Positions 35,600 through 44,278 are shown, counted from the stretch's first letter. The stretch is DNA of 64,000 nt from JAGVSR01 sp033765145 (GCA_033765145.1 JANRIH010000020.1:62001-126000), one strand, 5' to 3'. Numbers and translations are program-made. Notes: generated by a model not told the origin, from the letters alone.

Positions 35600-36346
35600 A
35601 TGAGCAGCGCCCGCGTCGGTCTCCTTTCGGCCCTTCGTCGCACCGACAGTCCGCGCCGAGACACGCTCAGAAGCGAACTTGCGCGGACCGCGAGCAAGGA
35701 ACGGGCCGTCGGCACCCGGCCAAAGCTCGTGCTGGCAAGTTCGAGCCCGCGTCGGCTGACGCTGTTGAAGCAGGCCGGCGTCGAACCCGATGCGCTCCGC
35801 CCGGCCGAGATCAACGAGACCGCTCGCATGGGCGAGATGCCGCGCGGGCTCGTCTCGCGGCTTGCCCGCGCCAAAGCCATGGCGGCCCGCGATCAAATCG
35901 CGAACGACAAGGACATTGCGGACGCCTACGTGCTCGCGGCCGATACCATCGTCGCCGCGCACCGGAAAATCCTCGGCAAGCCCGAGCGGATCGAGGAAGC
36001 AGCGGAATTCCTGATGCGGCTCTCGGGCCGATCGCATCGCGTACTGACCGGGGTCTGCCTCATCACACCCGACGATCGGGTGCGCATGAAAATCGTCGAT
36101 ACGAAAGTGCGCTTCAAATATCTGACCAAGGCGGAAATCGAAGCCTATGTCGCCTCGCGCGAATGGCGCGACAAGGCGGGCGGCTACGCAATTCAGGGTT
36201 TGGCTGGCGCGTTCGTGCAGAAAATTTCGGGGTCCTACACGAACGTCGTCGGACTGCCGCTGACGGAAGTCGTGACGATGCTCGTCGGTGAGGGCTTCCC
36301 CATTCACTTCAACTGGGTCCGCGCGGCCGAAGCCGACCGGGATTGA
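35600..36346 (+). CDS. maf: Maf-type nucleotide pyrophosphatase
   Basis: A house-cleaning pyrophosphatase that hydrolyses dTTP/UTP or modified nucleotides. The core begins at about residue 42 with LVLASSSPRRLTLLKQAGV; other motifs are AADTIVAAHRKILGKP, FLMRLSGRSHRVLTGV and WRDKAGGYAIQGLAGAFVQKISGSYTNVVGLPL, with the catalytic Asp and Glu present. The first 40 residues are an unusual basic extension. The ATG at 35600 has AGGAG about 11 bases upstream, so a later start is possible. It is followed by yacG, a common pairing. Confidence 0.93.
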   Translation: MSSARVGLLSALRRTDSPRRDTLRSELARTASKERAVGTRPKLVLASSSPRRLTLLKQAGVEPDALRPAEINETARMGEMPRGLVSRLARAKAMAARDQIANDKDIADAYVLAADTIVAAHRKILGKPERIEEAAEFLMRLSGRSHRVLTGVCLITPDDRVRMKIVDTKVRFKYLTKAEIEAYVASREWRDKAGGYAIQGLAGAFVQKISGSYTNVVGLPLTEVVTMLVGEGFPIHFNWVRAAEADRD

Positions 36347-36352
36347 CGAGAC

Positions 36353-36613
36353 GTGTCCGACAGCATCGATAAAGAGCGGCCTACGGGGGGCGAGTGTTCG
36401 GTCTGCGGCAAGTCCGCGGTCGTCGCGTACCGCCCGTTCTGCTCGGCACGATGCCGGGATGTCGATCTCGCGCGATGGCTTGGCGGGGGCTACGTCATCG
36501 CGGGTGGATCGAGCGAGGTCGCGGACGACGCGGGGCTCTCGGAATTCACGCGCGGAGAGATCAATCCCGGTCCCGAGGGCGGTTCTCGATCGCGGGATGA
36601 TGAGGGCAAGTGA
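36353..36613 (+). CDS. yacG: DNA gyrase inhibitor YacG
   Basis: A short zinc protein of the YacG family, reported to bind GyrB and inhibit gyrase. The 86-residue product has the zinc-ribbon pattern CSVCGKS and FCSARCRDVDLARWL, followed by a disordered acidic tail. The start is a GTG at 36353, 6 bases after the maf stop, with a weak ribosome site, so translation is probably coupled to maf. maf-yacG is a frequent gene pair in alphaproteobacteria. Confidence 0.9.
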   Translation: MSDSIDKERPTGGECSVCGKSAVVAYRPFCSARCRDVDLARWLGGGYVIAGGSSEVADDAGLSEFTRGEINPGPEGGSRSRDDEGK

Positions 36614-36641
36614 CCCGAGTTGCGGTGCTGCCCGATGGCCC

Positions 36642-36670
36642 TGGACAGCCCCGGATCGACCCCCTATAAA
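36642..36670 (+). promoter_or_regulatory. Promoter of tRNA-Phe
   Basis: A -35 TGGACA (36642-36647), a 17-base spacer and a -10 TATAAA (36665-36670) lie 41 bases upstream of the tRNA. Together they give a good housekeeping promoter with a leader of about 35 bases. Confidence 0.6.
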
Positions 36671-36710
36671 GCGCGCTCTCCGAGCCGGGGTTTCTCAGGC
36701 ATCGCGAGAC

Positions 36711-36786
36711 GCCCAGGTAGCTCAGTTGGTAGAGCATGCGACTGAAAATCGCAGTGTCGCTGGTTCAATTCCGGCCCTGGGCACCA
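36711..36786 (+). tRNA. tRNA-Phe (GAA)
   Basis: The 76-base sequence folds as a cloverleaf: acceptor stem GCCCAGG / CCTGGGC, D stem GCTC/GAGC, anticodon stem TGCGA/TCGCA with loop CTGAAAA (anticodon GAA at positions 34-36), T stem GCTGG/CCGGC with TTCAATT. The CCA end is encoded. The 7-base anticodon loop and the TTCAA loop are canonical. Confidence 0.98.
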
Positions 36787-36904
36787 TTTTCATTTTCGCG
36801 ATGCCGCCCGCCAACCCATCGCACGTATTTGCGCGATGCCTACCACCAGCCCGTCGCACGGGGCCATCATTCAAGATGCATGTTCGAGTGGTGCCGCACC
36901 CTCC

Positions 36905-37807
36905 TCACGTTGACAGCTCGCGGAGGGACTCGGCGAAGTAATCGATGGCCGCGCGGACTTTGGCCGGCGGCTGTCGGTCGGACGGATAGACCGCATAGAC
37001 GCCTTCCATCGCAATTGGCGGATGATCGAGCGTGATTTCCAGAAGCCTGCCCTCGGCGAGCGCCCGGCGGACGAGAAAGAGCGGCTGATAGATGATCCCC
37101 TGTCCGGCAATCGCGGCTGCGACGAGCACGTCGCCGTTGTTGGCTTTAAGCGACCCGGAAACTTTGACCTTCACTCGGCCACCGGCGCCGAACGACCACT
37201 GATCGGCTCCCGCCATGCGCGACAGCGTATAGCCTAGGCAATCATGGCTCTTGAGATCGGAGATGCGGCGGGGTGTCCCGCGTGCCGCCAGATAGTCGGG
37301 GGCTGCGGCAACCCTCATGGCGGATGGCGCTAAGCGCCGCGCGACAAGGCTCTTATCCGGCAGAGATCCGATCCTGATCGCCATATCCCAACCTTCTTCA
37401 AGCAGATCGACGCGCCGGTCATTGAGACCGAGTTCGACCGTCAGTGTCGGATGGCGGCGCGCCAGTCCTGGCAACAGCGGAGCTATTTCGAGAAGCCCAT
37501 ACGAGACGGGAACATTGAGGCGCAGCGTCCCTTGGACCTCGACGCGATCGCGGCCCGCGCGCCGCTCGGCCTCCGCAACATCGGCGAGAATGCGATCGAC
37601 GTCTTCGAGGTAGGCGCGGCCGGGCTCGGTCAGTGACAGGCGCCGGGTCGTGCGGTGGACGAGTTTCGAGCCCAGGCGGTCTTCGACGGCCGCCAAATGC
37701 TTCGTGGCCATGGTTTGGGACATGCCGAGGACGCGGGCGGCGGCCGATAGGCTGCCGAGCGTCGCGACCTTCTGGAACACAAGCATTCCCGTATAACGAT
37801 CGAGCAT
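36905..37807 (-). CDS. LysR-family transcription regulator
   Basis: A 300-residue LTTR. The N-terminal winged helix has FQKVATLGSLSAAARVLGMS and HLAAVEDRLGSKLVHRTTRR; the rest is the co-inducer domain (GLLEIAPLLPGLARRHPTL, GWDMAIRIGSLPDKSLVARRL). It belongs to the large CrgA/DsdC-like group. It is divergent from a DoxX/VOC gene pair, and an inverted repeat lies between, only a few bases from its own start. It most likely regulates the pair and represses itself. Confidence 0.92.
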   Translation of the reverse strand: MLDRYTGMLVFQKVATLGSLSAAARVLGMSQTMATKHLAAVEDRLGSKLVHRTTRRLSLTEPGRAYLEDVDRILADVAEAERRAGRDRVEVQGTLRLNVPVSYGLLEIAPLLPGLARRHPTLTVELGLNDRRVDLLEEGWDMAIRIGSLPDKSLVARRLAPSAMRVAAAPDYLAARGTPRRISDLKSHDCLGYTLSRMAGADQWSFGAGGRVKVKVSGSLKANNGDVLVAAAIAGQGIIYQPLFLVRRALAEGRLLEITLDHPPIAMEGVYAVYPSDRQPPAKVRAAIDYFAESLRELST

Positions 37808-37809
37808 CG

Positions 37810-37834
37810 CTATCTCACACTATTGGTGTGAAAT
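37810..37834. promoter_or_regulatory. LysR-type operator between divergent genes
   Basis: A near-perfect inverted repeat, TAT-C-TCACAC-TATTG-GTGTGA-A-ATA, has the T-N11-A shape of LysR-type boxes. It begins 3 bases upstream of the lysR start codon and lies about 100 bases upstream of the DoxX gene, so it can control both directions. Confidence 0.7.
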
Positions 37835-37936
37835 AATATGCGTCGTTCGTGAATTATCAAACTAAAACTTTGGGCGCATATCGAGGGCACACGACTTCTT
37901 CACCGACTTACCGATGTCTTCCCAAAGGAGAGACCC

Positions 37937-38404
37937 ATGAATTCCGCATCGACTTCCATCGAATCGCGTGACCCCTCCATCGATCCCGCGACCGCGCCCT
38001 ACGCCGCGCTCATTCTGCGCATGAGCCTTGGTCTCATCCTGCTGGCCCACGGCCTGCTTCTCAAAGTCATGACATTCACGGTCGCCGGCACGGCGGGCTA
38101 CTTCGAAAGCATCGGCTACCCTGCGTTCTTCGCGTACCTCGTGATCCTCGGTGAGATCGGCGGCGGGCTGGCACTCATCCTAGGCGTTTGGACCCGCTGG
38201 ATTTCGCTCCTGCTGCTGCCGATCCTCATCGGCGCGACGGCGCAGCATGCCGGAAACGGCTGGCTGTTCTCCTCGGCCAACGGCGGCTGGGAGTTCCCGG
38301 CCTTCTGGACCGCGACCCTCGTCGTCCAGGCGCTGCTCGGCGACGGAGCTTACGCCTGGCGCCCGTCGTTCCTGCCGCGCCTCGCCGTGGCCGCTGCGCG
38401 CTGA
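37937..38404 (+). CDS. DoxX-family membrane protein
   Basis: A 155-residue protein with four membrane segments (LILRMSLGLILLAHGLLLKV, FFAYLVILGEIGGGLALILG, ISLLLLPILIGATAQH, FWTATLVVQALLG) and the DoxX/CatD-type GEIGGGLALILG motif. The ATG has an AAAGGAG ribosome site. DoxX proteins support quinone or thiol redox reactions at the membrane. It is followed after 25 bases by a VOC dioxygenase-like gene, the same pairing as catD-catE of Bacillus, which handles catechol and quinone stress. Confidence 0.88.
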   Translation: MNSASTSIESRDPSIDPATAPYAALILRMSLGLILLAHGLLLKVMTFTVAGTAGYFESIGYPAFFAYLVILGEIGGGLALILGVWTRWISLLLLPILIGATAQHAGNGWLFSSANGGWEFPAFWTATLVVQALLGDGAYAWRPSFLPRLAVAAAR

Positions 38405-38429
38405 CGCTCTACCCGAGGACACTTTTGCC

Positions 38430-38969
38430 ATGACCGGCGCGCACGCAGCACAGACTAGGACGGACCGGGACGCGGTCTCGACATCCATCGGCACACCCAT
38501 CGATCCCGCCGTGCGCGTCGGTCATGTCCATCTCAAGGTCGCCAACCTCGACCGCGCCATCGGTTTCTATTCGGGCGTTCTCGGGTTCCGCGTCACGCAA
38601 CACTACGGACGCGGTGCGGCGTTCCTCGCGGCCGGCGACTACCATCATCACATCGGGCTCAACACGTGGGAAAGCCGGGGCGGCACACCACCTCCTGCCG
38701 GATCGACCGGGCTCTATCACGTCGCGTTCGTCTATCCGACACGCGCCGCTTTGGCGGACGCGCTCCGGCGCCTCATGGCGGCGGGCGTTCCGCTCGATGG
38801 CGCGAGCGATCACGGCGTCAGCGAGGCGCTCTACCTCAGGGACCCGGACGGTAACGGTGTCGAACTCTATTGGGACCGGGCGCCTGAGGACTGGCCGCGA
38901 TCCGTCGACGGGGCGCTCGCCATGACAACGCGCCCGCTCGACCTCGAGGCCCTGCTCGTAGTGTCCTAA
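38430..38969 (+). CDS. VOC-family catechol-2,3-dioxygenase-like protein
   Basis: A 179-residue glyoxalase/extradiol dioxygenase fold protein. Metal ligands are suggested by the His in VGHVHLKVANLDRAI, in GLYHVAFVYPT, and the Glu in DPDGNGVELYWDR; the HHHIGLNTW strand is also typical of CatE-like enzymes. It follows the DoxX gene and is probably co-transcribed. With the divergent LysR gene it makes up a small aromatic or quinone detoxification unit by analogy with catDE. The substrate is inferred, not shown. Confidence 0.85.
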   Translation: MTGAHAAQTRTDRDAVSTSIGTPIDPAVRVGHVHLKVANLDRAIGFYSGVLGFRVTQHYGRGAAFLAAGDYHHHIGLNTWESRGGTPPPAGSTGLYHVAFVYPTRAALADALRRLMAAGVPLDGASDHGVSEALYLRDPDGNGVELYWDRAPEDWPRSVDGALAMTTRPLDLEALLVVS

Positions 38970-39005
38970 GCGGCGCTCCAGCGCTCGAAAATCCGATGCT
39001 CCCGC

Positions 39006-39584
39006 TCAGCCGCGGATCGGCTTCCAGGTCACGACGACGCGCGTACCGATCGGCACCCGCGGATAGAGGTCGAGCACGTCCTCGTTGTACATCCGTATGC
39101 ACCCCTTGGATTCCGCGCCGCCGATCGTCCACGGCGCGTCCGTGCCATGGATGCGATACATCGTTGCCCCGAGATAGAGCGCGCGCACGCCTAGGGGATT
39201 TCTCGGATGACCGCCCGGAACGTAGGCCGGAAGGCTGGGGTTTTCGCGGCGCATCTCGGCGGTCGGTGTCCAGCCCGGATTGACCGCCTTGCGGGAGACG
39301 GACGTAACGCCGGACCAGCGGCTCTGGGCGCGTGGAATGGCAATCGGATAGGAGATCGCCGAGCCGCGCTCGTAGACCCAATAGAGCTTCCGGTCGCCGA
39401 ACGAGACGACGATCTGGCGCGGCGCCAAGTTCGACGGGACCGAGACGTCCTCGCGGTATCCACCACCCCACAGGAACGAGAAGAAATCCTGCGCCTTCGC
39501 CGCGGGCGCGGCGACGAACAAGGCCGACAGAAATGCGGGAACTACGAGAGCGAGCATTCGCCCTCTCGACATGAGCGCCATCAT
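39006..39584 (-). CDS. L,D-transpeptidase (YkuD domain)
   Basis: A 192-residue exported enzyme that forms 3-3 peptidoglycan cross-links or anchors proteins to the wall. The signal peptide (LALVVPAFLSALFVAAPAAKAQ) is followed by the catalytic YkuD domain. Its active-site motif is IHGTDAPWTIGGAESKGCIRM with the nucleophile Cys and the His. An upstream AGGG is the ribosome site of the ATG at 39584; other in-frame ATGs follow within 10 residues. The size is that of the short ErfK/YbiS group common in this class, of which most genomes carry many. Confidence 0.93.
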   Translation of the reverse strand: MMALMSRGRMLALVVPAFLSALFVAAPAAKAQDFFSFLWGGGYREDVSVPSNLAPRQIVVSFGDRKLYWVYERGSAISYPIAIPRAQSRWSGVTSVSRKAVNPGWTPTAEMRRENPSLPAYVPGGHPRNPLGVRALYLGATMYRIHGTDAPWTIGGAESKGCIRMYNEDVLDLYPRVPIGTRVVVTWKPIRG

Positions 39585-39826
39585 GGGTCCGTCCCTATTA
39601 TCGGCGCCGCGGGCGGCGCGGTGTTGCTGTCACACTCTTATTATTTGCGTACTGAATGGATGCGTATTCCGGCGAGGGAAACGTGCCTCGCGTCGCGGAG
39701 TGGTGCAAGCACGGGTGGTCGCGCTTTGCGCCCAGAGTTCGAAACCGCCAGCCTTGTGTGGCGGATTTGCCATGGCCGGGAAAGGTAGGAGGACGGCTCC
39801 ATCGCCCAACTACGTGGTCCCGGCGG

Positions 39827-40261
39827 TCACCAATGTTCGGAGCGCGGCTCGCCCATGAAGAGTTCGCCGAGACGCCGCCCTGTCCCCCTGTTCAAGCCCG
39901 CGGGGAGATCATCGAGCGCCACGAACCGCTGCTCCGCGATCTCGCTATTGGGCGCCGGCACGTGGGGCTGATGCCACGCGTCGGCGACATACAGCGCAAT
40001 ATGATCGCCTGGAAAAACATCGAAGTGCGCGAAGAGGCCCCAGAGCCGCGGACGTGCGCGTAGCATAACGCCGGCTTCTTCCTGGAGCTCGCGGGCGAGC
40101 GCGGTTTCGAGGCTCTCGCCACGCTCGACGCCCCCGCCGGGAAAGTGCCAGCCAGGTCGATAGCCGTGGCGGATGAGGAGCACGCGCTTCTGATCGTCCA
40201 CGACGGCGGCCTGTACGCCGAGCGTCACCAATTCTGACCGGCGCGCGCGGCCACTCTTCAT
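39827..40261 (-). CDS. Nudix hydrolase
   Basis: A 144-residue Nudix enzyme. The complete Nudix box GGGVERGESLETALARELQEEAGV supplies the metal-binding REXXEE core. The ATG at 40261 has a GGAG ribosome site 8 bases upstream; a longer frame exists but overlaps the upstream gene. The sequence before the box (VLLIRHGYRPGWHFPGGGVE) fits ADP-ribose or nucleotide-sugar hydrolases. The substrate cannot be fixed. It lies 50 bases downstream of the coiled-coil gene on the same strand. Confidence 0.92.
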   Translation of the reverse strand: MKSGRARRSELVTLGVQAAVVDDQKRVLLIRHGYRPGWHFPGGGVERGESLETALARELQEEAGVMLRARPRLWGLFAHFDVFPGDHIALYVADAWHQPHVPAPNSEIAEQRFVALDDLPAGLNRGTGRRLGELFMGEPRSEHW

Positions 40262-40310
40262 ATCGTTCGCTCCGGGTGGAAGCTGCGGCAACTGCGGTCG
40301 ACGCGGCGGA

Positions 40311-41771
40311 CTATGCTTGACCCGCGGGCTTCTCGATGCCGGTAATCCGTTCGAGCAGGCCTGGCCGGCGGCTGGCCGGTCGGCTTTCCACGGCCTTCGC
40401 CTCGTCGGCACCGGACATCGCGCTCATCTCATTCGCCGGAACCGCGGCAATCTCGGATTTCCTGATCACTTCGACAGCGGCCTCCGCGCCCGCGCGGCGC
40501 GTGTCCGTCTCGACCTCGCGGACGGCGACGCGCGGGGCGGAAATGCGATCAACCAGCGACGCCCGCCCGCGCGGCGGCGCCGTGACGTCGCGCGCGCCCG
40601 GTGCGGCCGTCGGGCGCGTGCCGGCTCCCAACCGGCGCATCTCGTCCATGTAGTGGGCCGCCTGCCGCGCGAGCTTCTCGTTGGCGGCCGCGATCTCCGC
40701 CCGGAGCGACTGGATCGTCTGCTGCTGCTCCGTCGATTGGGCCTCGAGTGCGCTCAATCGCGCTTTCAACGTAATCTTGCTTTCGGCCACGGCGCGATCG
40801 CTTGCGGCGCTGTCTTCGTAGGCCTTGAGCGACGCCTTGAGGCGCGCGACCTCGGCTTGACGATCCTGCAATTCCGACTTCAACGAGCGAATGTCCGTCT
40901 CGAGCTTTTCCTGGCCGGCGCGATCGACTGCAACGACGCCTTTGGCCGACTGGAGCGCGAGTTCGGCATCCGCGAGGCTTTCGCGCAGGCGCGCGATTTC
41001 ACTGTCCTGAGCCGCGGGATCGATTGCGGGCAGCGGCGCACCGAACAGTCCCGGTGTCGCTGCCGTGCTCGCGCCCGCCTGACGGTAGACGCCCTGCAAG
41101 CGCGAGATGAGTTGCGCTTGATCGCGGGTCTTGGCGCGTAGCGCCTCAAGTTCCGAACGGAGAGCGATTTCCGCCTCGAAGCGCTGGTCGTTGGCGGGCT
41201 CGCGGTTGCGCGCGGCTCGCGTGGTGAGCGTCGCCGACAGGCGGTGGATCTCGTCTCGCTGCTGGGTATTGATCTGGGTCGCCTCCTCGAGCGCCTGGGA
41301 TTGGCGCTGTGCGGACTGCGTCAATGCCGCAATCTCGCGGTCGCGCTCGAACAGGAGCTTCTTCGCTTCAGAGAGGCGTGCCTCGACCTTCGGCAGGCGC
41401 TCGGCGATCGTCTGCTCGAGCACGCGGCGCGCGTTCTCGTGCTCCTCGATCGACGTCTTGAGATTGACGAGTTCGCCTTCGAGCGCGCTGATCGAGGCGT
41501 CGCGGCGATTGATCTCGACAAGCTGGCGGGCCGCGCTGAGCGAGCCTTCTTCGAGCTTCTGTTCGAGCTTGTGGATCTTGATCGCGTACTCGGCTCTGAG
41601 GCGATCCTTGTCGGCCGCGATCTCGGCCGCTGTCAGAGGCATCGAGCGCTTCAATGCGCTGACAGCCAAGCGCGCGGCCCGCGCCCCGTAGACCGGAGCC
41701 AGCAGACACGCAAGCAGGCCCGCTGCCGCGAACCCCAGGGCCACCAACATGGCTGATTGGATGGAGATCAC
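40311..41771 (-). CDS. Membrane-anchored long coiled-coil protein
   Basis: A 486-residue protein with one N-terminal membrane helix (MLVALGFAAAGLLACLLAPV). A Gln/Glu/Arg-rich coiled coil covers roughly residues 45-385 (LEQKLEEGSLSAARQLVEI, EIAALTQSAQRQSQALEEA, ELEALRAKTRDQAQLISRL), and the tail is disordered with many Ala, Arg and Pro. This resembles RmuC-like or septal scaffold proteins in layout only; no nuclease or other domain is visible. The start is a GTG at 41771 with AGGG upstream; an ATG at 41750 would shorten it by 7 residues. Function is unknown. Confidence 0.75.
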   Translation of the reverse strand: MISIQSAMLVALGFAAAGLLACLLAPVYGARAARLAVSALKRSMPLTAAEIAADKDRLRAEYAIKIHKLEQKLEEGSLSAARQLVEINRRDASISALEGELVNLKTSIEEHENARRVLEQTIAERLPKVEARLSEAKKLLFERDREIAALTQSAQRQSQALEEATQINTQQRDEIHRLSATLTTRAARNREPANDQRFEAEIALRSELEALRAKTRDQAQLISRLQGVYRQAGASTAATPGLFGAPLPAIDPAAQDSEIARLRESLADAELALQSAKGVVAVDRAGQEKLETDIRSLKSELQDRQAEVARLKASLKAYEDSAASDRAVAESKITLKARLSALEAQSTEQQQTIQSLRAEIAAANEKLARQAAHYMDEMRRLGAGTRPTAAPGARDVTAPPRGRASLVDRISAPRVAVREVETDTRRAGAEAAVEVIRKSEIAAVPANEMSAMSGADEAKAVESRPASRRPGLLERITGIEKPAGQA

Positions 41772-41949
41772 CCGCTCGCCCTCTTCATCGTCTCCGGCAC
41801 GTCGTCACCGGTCCCGGGCGTGACGGACTGCACCGTGCTCCCCCGCCACGTTCCCACATCGGGCCGCCGCGGCGTTCATGCGCTCATCGCGGGTTCCTCG
41901 CCAGGAAGCCAGGGATGCACGGCATTCGGCGCGCGATCGGTTCCCGCCC

Positions 41950-42819
41950 TCAGAGCGGGTTCCAAGTCGGCGTCCGGGTATACTTCATATATCCGACGTT
42001 GGCACCTAGCCTCAGCCCCACGCCCGAGCGAATGACTGCGAGTGTCACATCACCGTACTTCTGCAGCTGCACGCCGACGCCGCCGATGAAGTAGGCCGAG
42101 CCCTGGACGCCCCCGAACCGATGGAAGAGTTCGCCGGGGTCGGTCAGATTATAGACCAACACCATGACCTTCGAGCCTTCGGCTCCCGCATCATAACCGA
42201 GTGAAGGTCCCTGCCAGAACGCCTTGTGGGTGCCCGCAAATTTGGTGTGGAGCGTTCCTTCTCCGTAGCGGAGGCCCACCAGGAATGCGCCGCCGGCGTC
42301 CTCGCCCACGATGTATCCATTGGGCCGGCCTTGGCTCTGAAAGACGTACTCGATGCCGCGCGCGATACCCGAGTTGACCGTGCCGAAGAACTGGTGCCCG
42401 GCCGCGATAATTTCCTTCTGCTCGTAAGTCTGGCTGCTCTCACCCGGGCCGACCGGATCGGGATAGCCGGCATTGGGGTCGGTGGCGGCCGTTTCACCGG
42501 GCGGGTGATAGGCTTCACCGTAACCGGAGGGGTCCGGGTTCGAAGGTGTCGCGAAGCTGTCCGTGCGGCCATCGGGTGCGCGGTAGGCCGGTTCGGGCGT
42601 GTAGCCGTCGGCGCTGCCGTAGGGATCATTCTCGGGCGCGGGCCGGTAGGCATCGCCGTAGGTGTCGGCGGCGGCCGGAGACCCATAGGACGGGCTATAG
42701 GCATCGTCGCCTTCCGCGGCGATGGCTGGCGTTGCGAGGCCCAGCAGTGCTGCGAGAACGAAAGAGCGGGACACGGAATTCGCGAGCATAGGGAACGAGC
42801 TCATGGGGAACGAGGACAT
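41950..42819 (-). CDS. DUF1134-family secreted protein
   Basis: A 289-residue protein with a signal peptide (hydrophobic FVLAALLGLATPAIA, cleavage near AIA/AEG), a Pro/Tyr/Asp-rich linker (about 35-125) and a C-terminal DUF1134 domain. The domain has the family features FGTVNSGIARGIEYVFQSQG, PNGYIVGEDAGGAFLVGLRY, GPSLGYDAGAEGSKVMVLVY and RSGVGLRLGANVGYMKYTR. The N-terminus is doubled (MSSFPMSSFPM) by a 15-base tandem repeat, giving two or three candidate starts. DUF1134 proteins are common in alphaproteobacteria, and their role is unknown. Confidence 0.88.
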   Translation of the reverse strand: MSSFPMSSFPMLANSVSRSFVLAALLGLATPAIAAEGDDAYSPSYGSPAAADTYGDAYRPAPENDPYGSADGYTPEPAYRAPDGRTDSFATPSNPDPSGYGEAYHPPGETAATDPNAGYPDPVGPGESSQTYEQKEIIAAGHQFFGTVNSGIARGIEYVFQSQGRPNGYIVGEDAGGAFLVGLRYGEGTLHTKFAGTHKAFWQGPSLGYDAGAEGSKVMVLVYNLTDPGELFHRFGGVQGSAYFIGGVGVQLQKYGDVTLAVIRSGVGLRLGANVGYMKYTRTPTWNPL

Positions 42820-43139
42820 TGGGGGATGACCTCCCGGTGGTGTCTGCCGCGCGCCCGAGGCCTTGAGTGGAGGCCGGAACGCGATCGATTAACTGAACCG
42901 AAACCATCTTGAAAAAGTGTTACCAAAGTGTGGCCCGCGTGCCGCGTCCAGCGGGCCGAAGGTTGTCGATCGCGGCCGAATCAGGGCGCCATCCGGAACC
43001 AACCGGCAAAAGGCGTGGGCGGGTGCCACGAACCATGGTATCGGCCCGGCTTTCTGCATCGAAGGATGCGCTCATCGGAGATGCAGGACGTCGCGTGCGC
43101 CCGCAATGCTTCGGCCCCAAATGAACCGGAACACATGAG
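42820..43139. other. Divergent intergenic region DUF1134 / chpT
   Basis: This 320-base gap holds the promoters of the two divergent genes. An AT-rich stretch near 42885-42925 (TTAACTGAACC, AAAAAGTGTTACC) is the most likely promoter zone, but no clear hexamer pair or full CtrA box is present. No small gene was found. Confidence 0.45.
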
Positions 43140-43787
43140 ATGACGTCATCCAACGCTCCGACCGATCTCGAGATCGCCGCACTCATCTCGAGCAAAATCT
43201 GCCACGACGTGATCGGGCCGGTCGGTGCCATCAACAACGGCCTCGAGATCCTCGACGAGGAGGACGATCCCAACGCGCGCACCTATGCGCTCGACATGAT
43301 CCGCAACGTCACGCAGACGGCCTCGGCCGCTCTGCAATTCGCGCGCTTTGCCTTCGGCGCCAGCGGTTCGGCCGGGGCACTCATTGATCTCACGATGGCC
43401 GAGCAGATTTCGCGCGGCTACGTCGTGCAGGGCAAAGGCAAGCACAAGCTCACCTGGTCGGGACCGCCCGGGCACATGCAGAAGGACAAGGTCAAGCTCC
43501 TCCTCAATCTGGTGGCGGCCGCGATCACGGCGCTGCCGCGCGGGGGCGAAATCGCGGTCACGATCGCGGGCGGCGTCGATGCACCGACGTTCGAGATAAA
43601 GTGTGTCGGAACCGGCGCCCGGCCGCCGCAGTACCTGCCTGAGTTCATCGCCAAAGTCGGTGCGCCGCCGCTCGATGCCCTGACGATCCAGGCCTATTAC
43701 ACGGCGCGCCTCGCCGACACGGCCGGTATGGTGTTGTCGATCGCGAAGTCGGACGCCGACGTGCTCCTCAGCGCGCGCGCCGCGTAA
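43140..43787 (+). CDS. chpT: Histidine phosphotransferase ChpT
   Basis: ChpT passes phosphate from the CckA kinase to CtrA and CpdR in the alphaproteobacterial cell-cycle relay. The 215-residue protein has the dimerisation/phosphorylation helix SSKICHDVIGPVGAINNGLE with the active His22, and a degenerate ATPase-like domain (RGGEIAVTIAGG). Length and sequence match ChpT. It marks the window as alphaproteobacterial. A response regulator follows 122 bases downstream on the same strand. Confidence 0.93.
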   Translation: MTSSNAPTDLEIAALISSKICHDVIGPVGAINNGLEILDEEDDPNARTYALDMIRNVTQTASAALQFARFAFGASGSAGALIDLTMAEQISRGYVVQGKGKHKLTWSGPPGHMQKDKVKLLLNLVAAAITALPRGGEIAVTIAGGVDAPTFEIKCVGTGARPPQYLPEFIAKVGAPPLDALTIQAYYTARLADTAGMVLSIAKSDADVLLSARAA

Positions 43788-43909
43788 GGGGTCCGTTCGC
43801 ATCCGCGCGCATCGGGCGGCAACGGAAATTTAACCACCTCGCCGCAGTCTCGTATGAGCGCATGATGCGCTCGGCATTCCCGCACGGCAGATCGGCGAGA
43901 CCCCCTCAC

Positions 43910-44278
43910 ATGAAGCGATGCCTCATCGTCGACGATTCCAGCGTCGTTCGAAAAATCGCGCGCCATCACCTCGAGAGGCTCGGCTACGAAGTCTCGGAAG
44001 CCGAGAACGGCAAGGAAGCGCTCGAGAGCTACAAGTCGGGCTACCACGACGCGATCCTGCTCGACTGGCAGCTTCCTGTCATGGGCGCGCAGGAATTCCT
44101 GACCGGCCTGCGCATAGCGAGCCGCGGGCGTCGCCCGTTCGTCGTCTACATGCCGACGGAGTACGATTTCCAGGACATCAATCGCGCTTATAGCTCGGGC
44201 GTCGACGACGTGATGATGAAGCCGTTCGACGGATCGGATATCCGCGAGAAGTTCGGCGCGATCAACAAAATGTCGTGA
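43910..44278 (+). CDS. Single-domain response regulator
   Basis: A 122-residue CheY-like receiver. The acidic pair is Asp8/Asp9 in CLIVDDSSVVRK, the phosphoacceptor Asp52 in AILLDWQLPVMG, and the Thr of VYMPTEYD and the Lys of MMKPFDG complete the active site. Single-domain regulators beside chpT are common in this order; this one could take part in chemotaxis or the cell-cycle relay. It is neither the canonical DivK nor CpdR sequence. A half CtrA-like TTAA lies about 80 bases upstream. The ATG at 43910 gives the standard CheY-like start. Confidence 0.88.
   Translation: MKRCLIVDDSSVVRKIARHHLERLGYEVSEAENGKEALESYKSGYHDAILLDWQLPVMGAQEFLTGLRIASRGRRPFVVYMPTEYDFQDINRAYSSGVDDVMMKPFDGSDIREKFGAINKMS

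Noticed and set aside
42909..43138. Three short overlapping frames upstream of chpT
   Set aside because: None has a ribosome site or hydrophobic/structured content, and they lie in the divergent promoter region.
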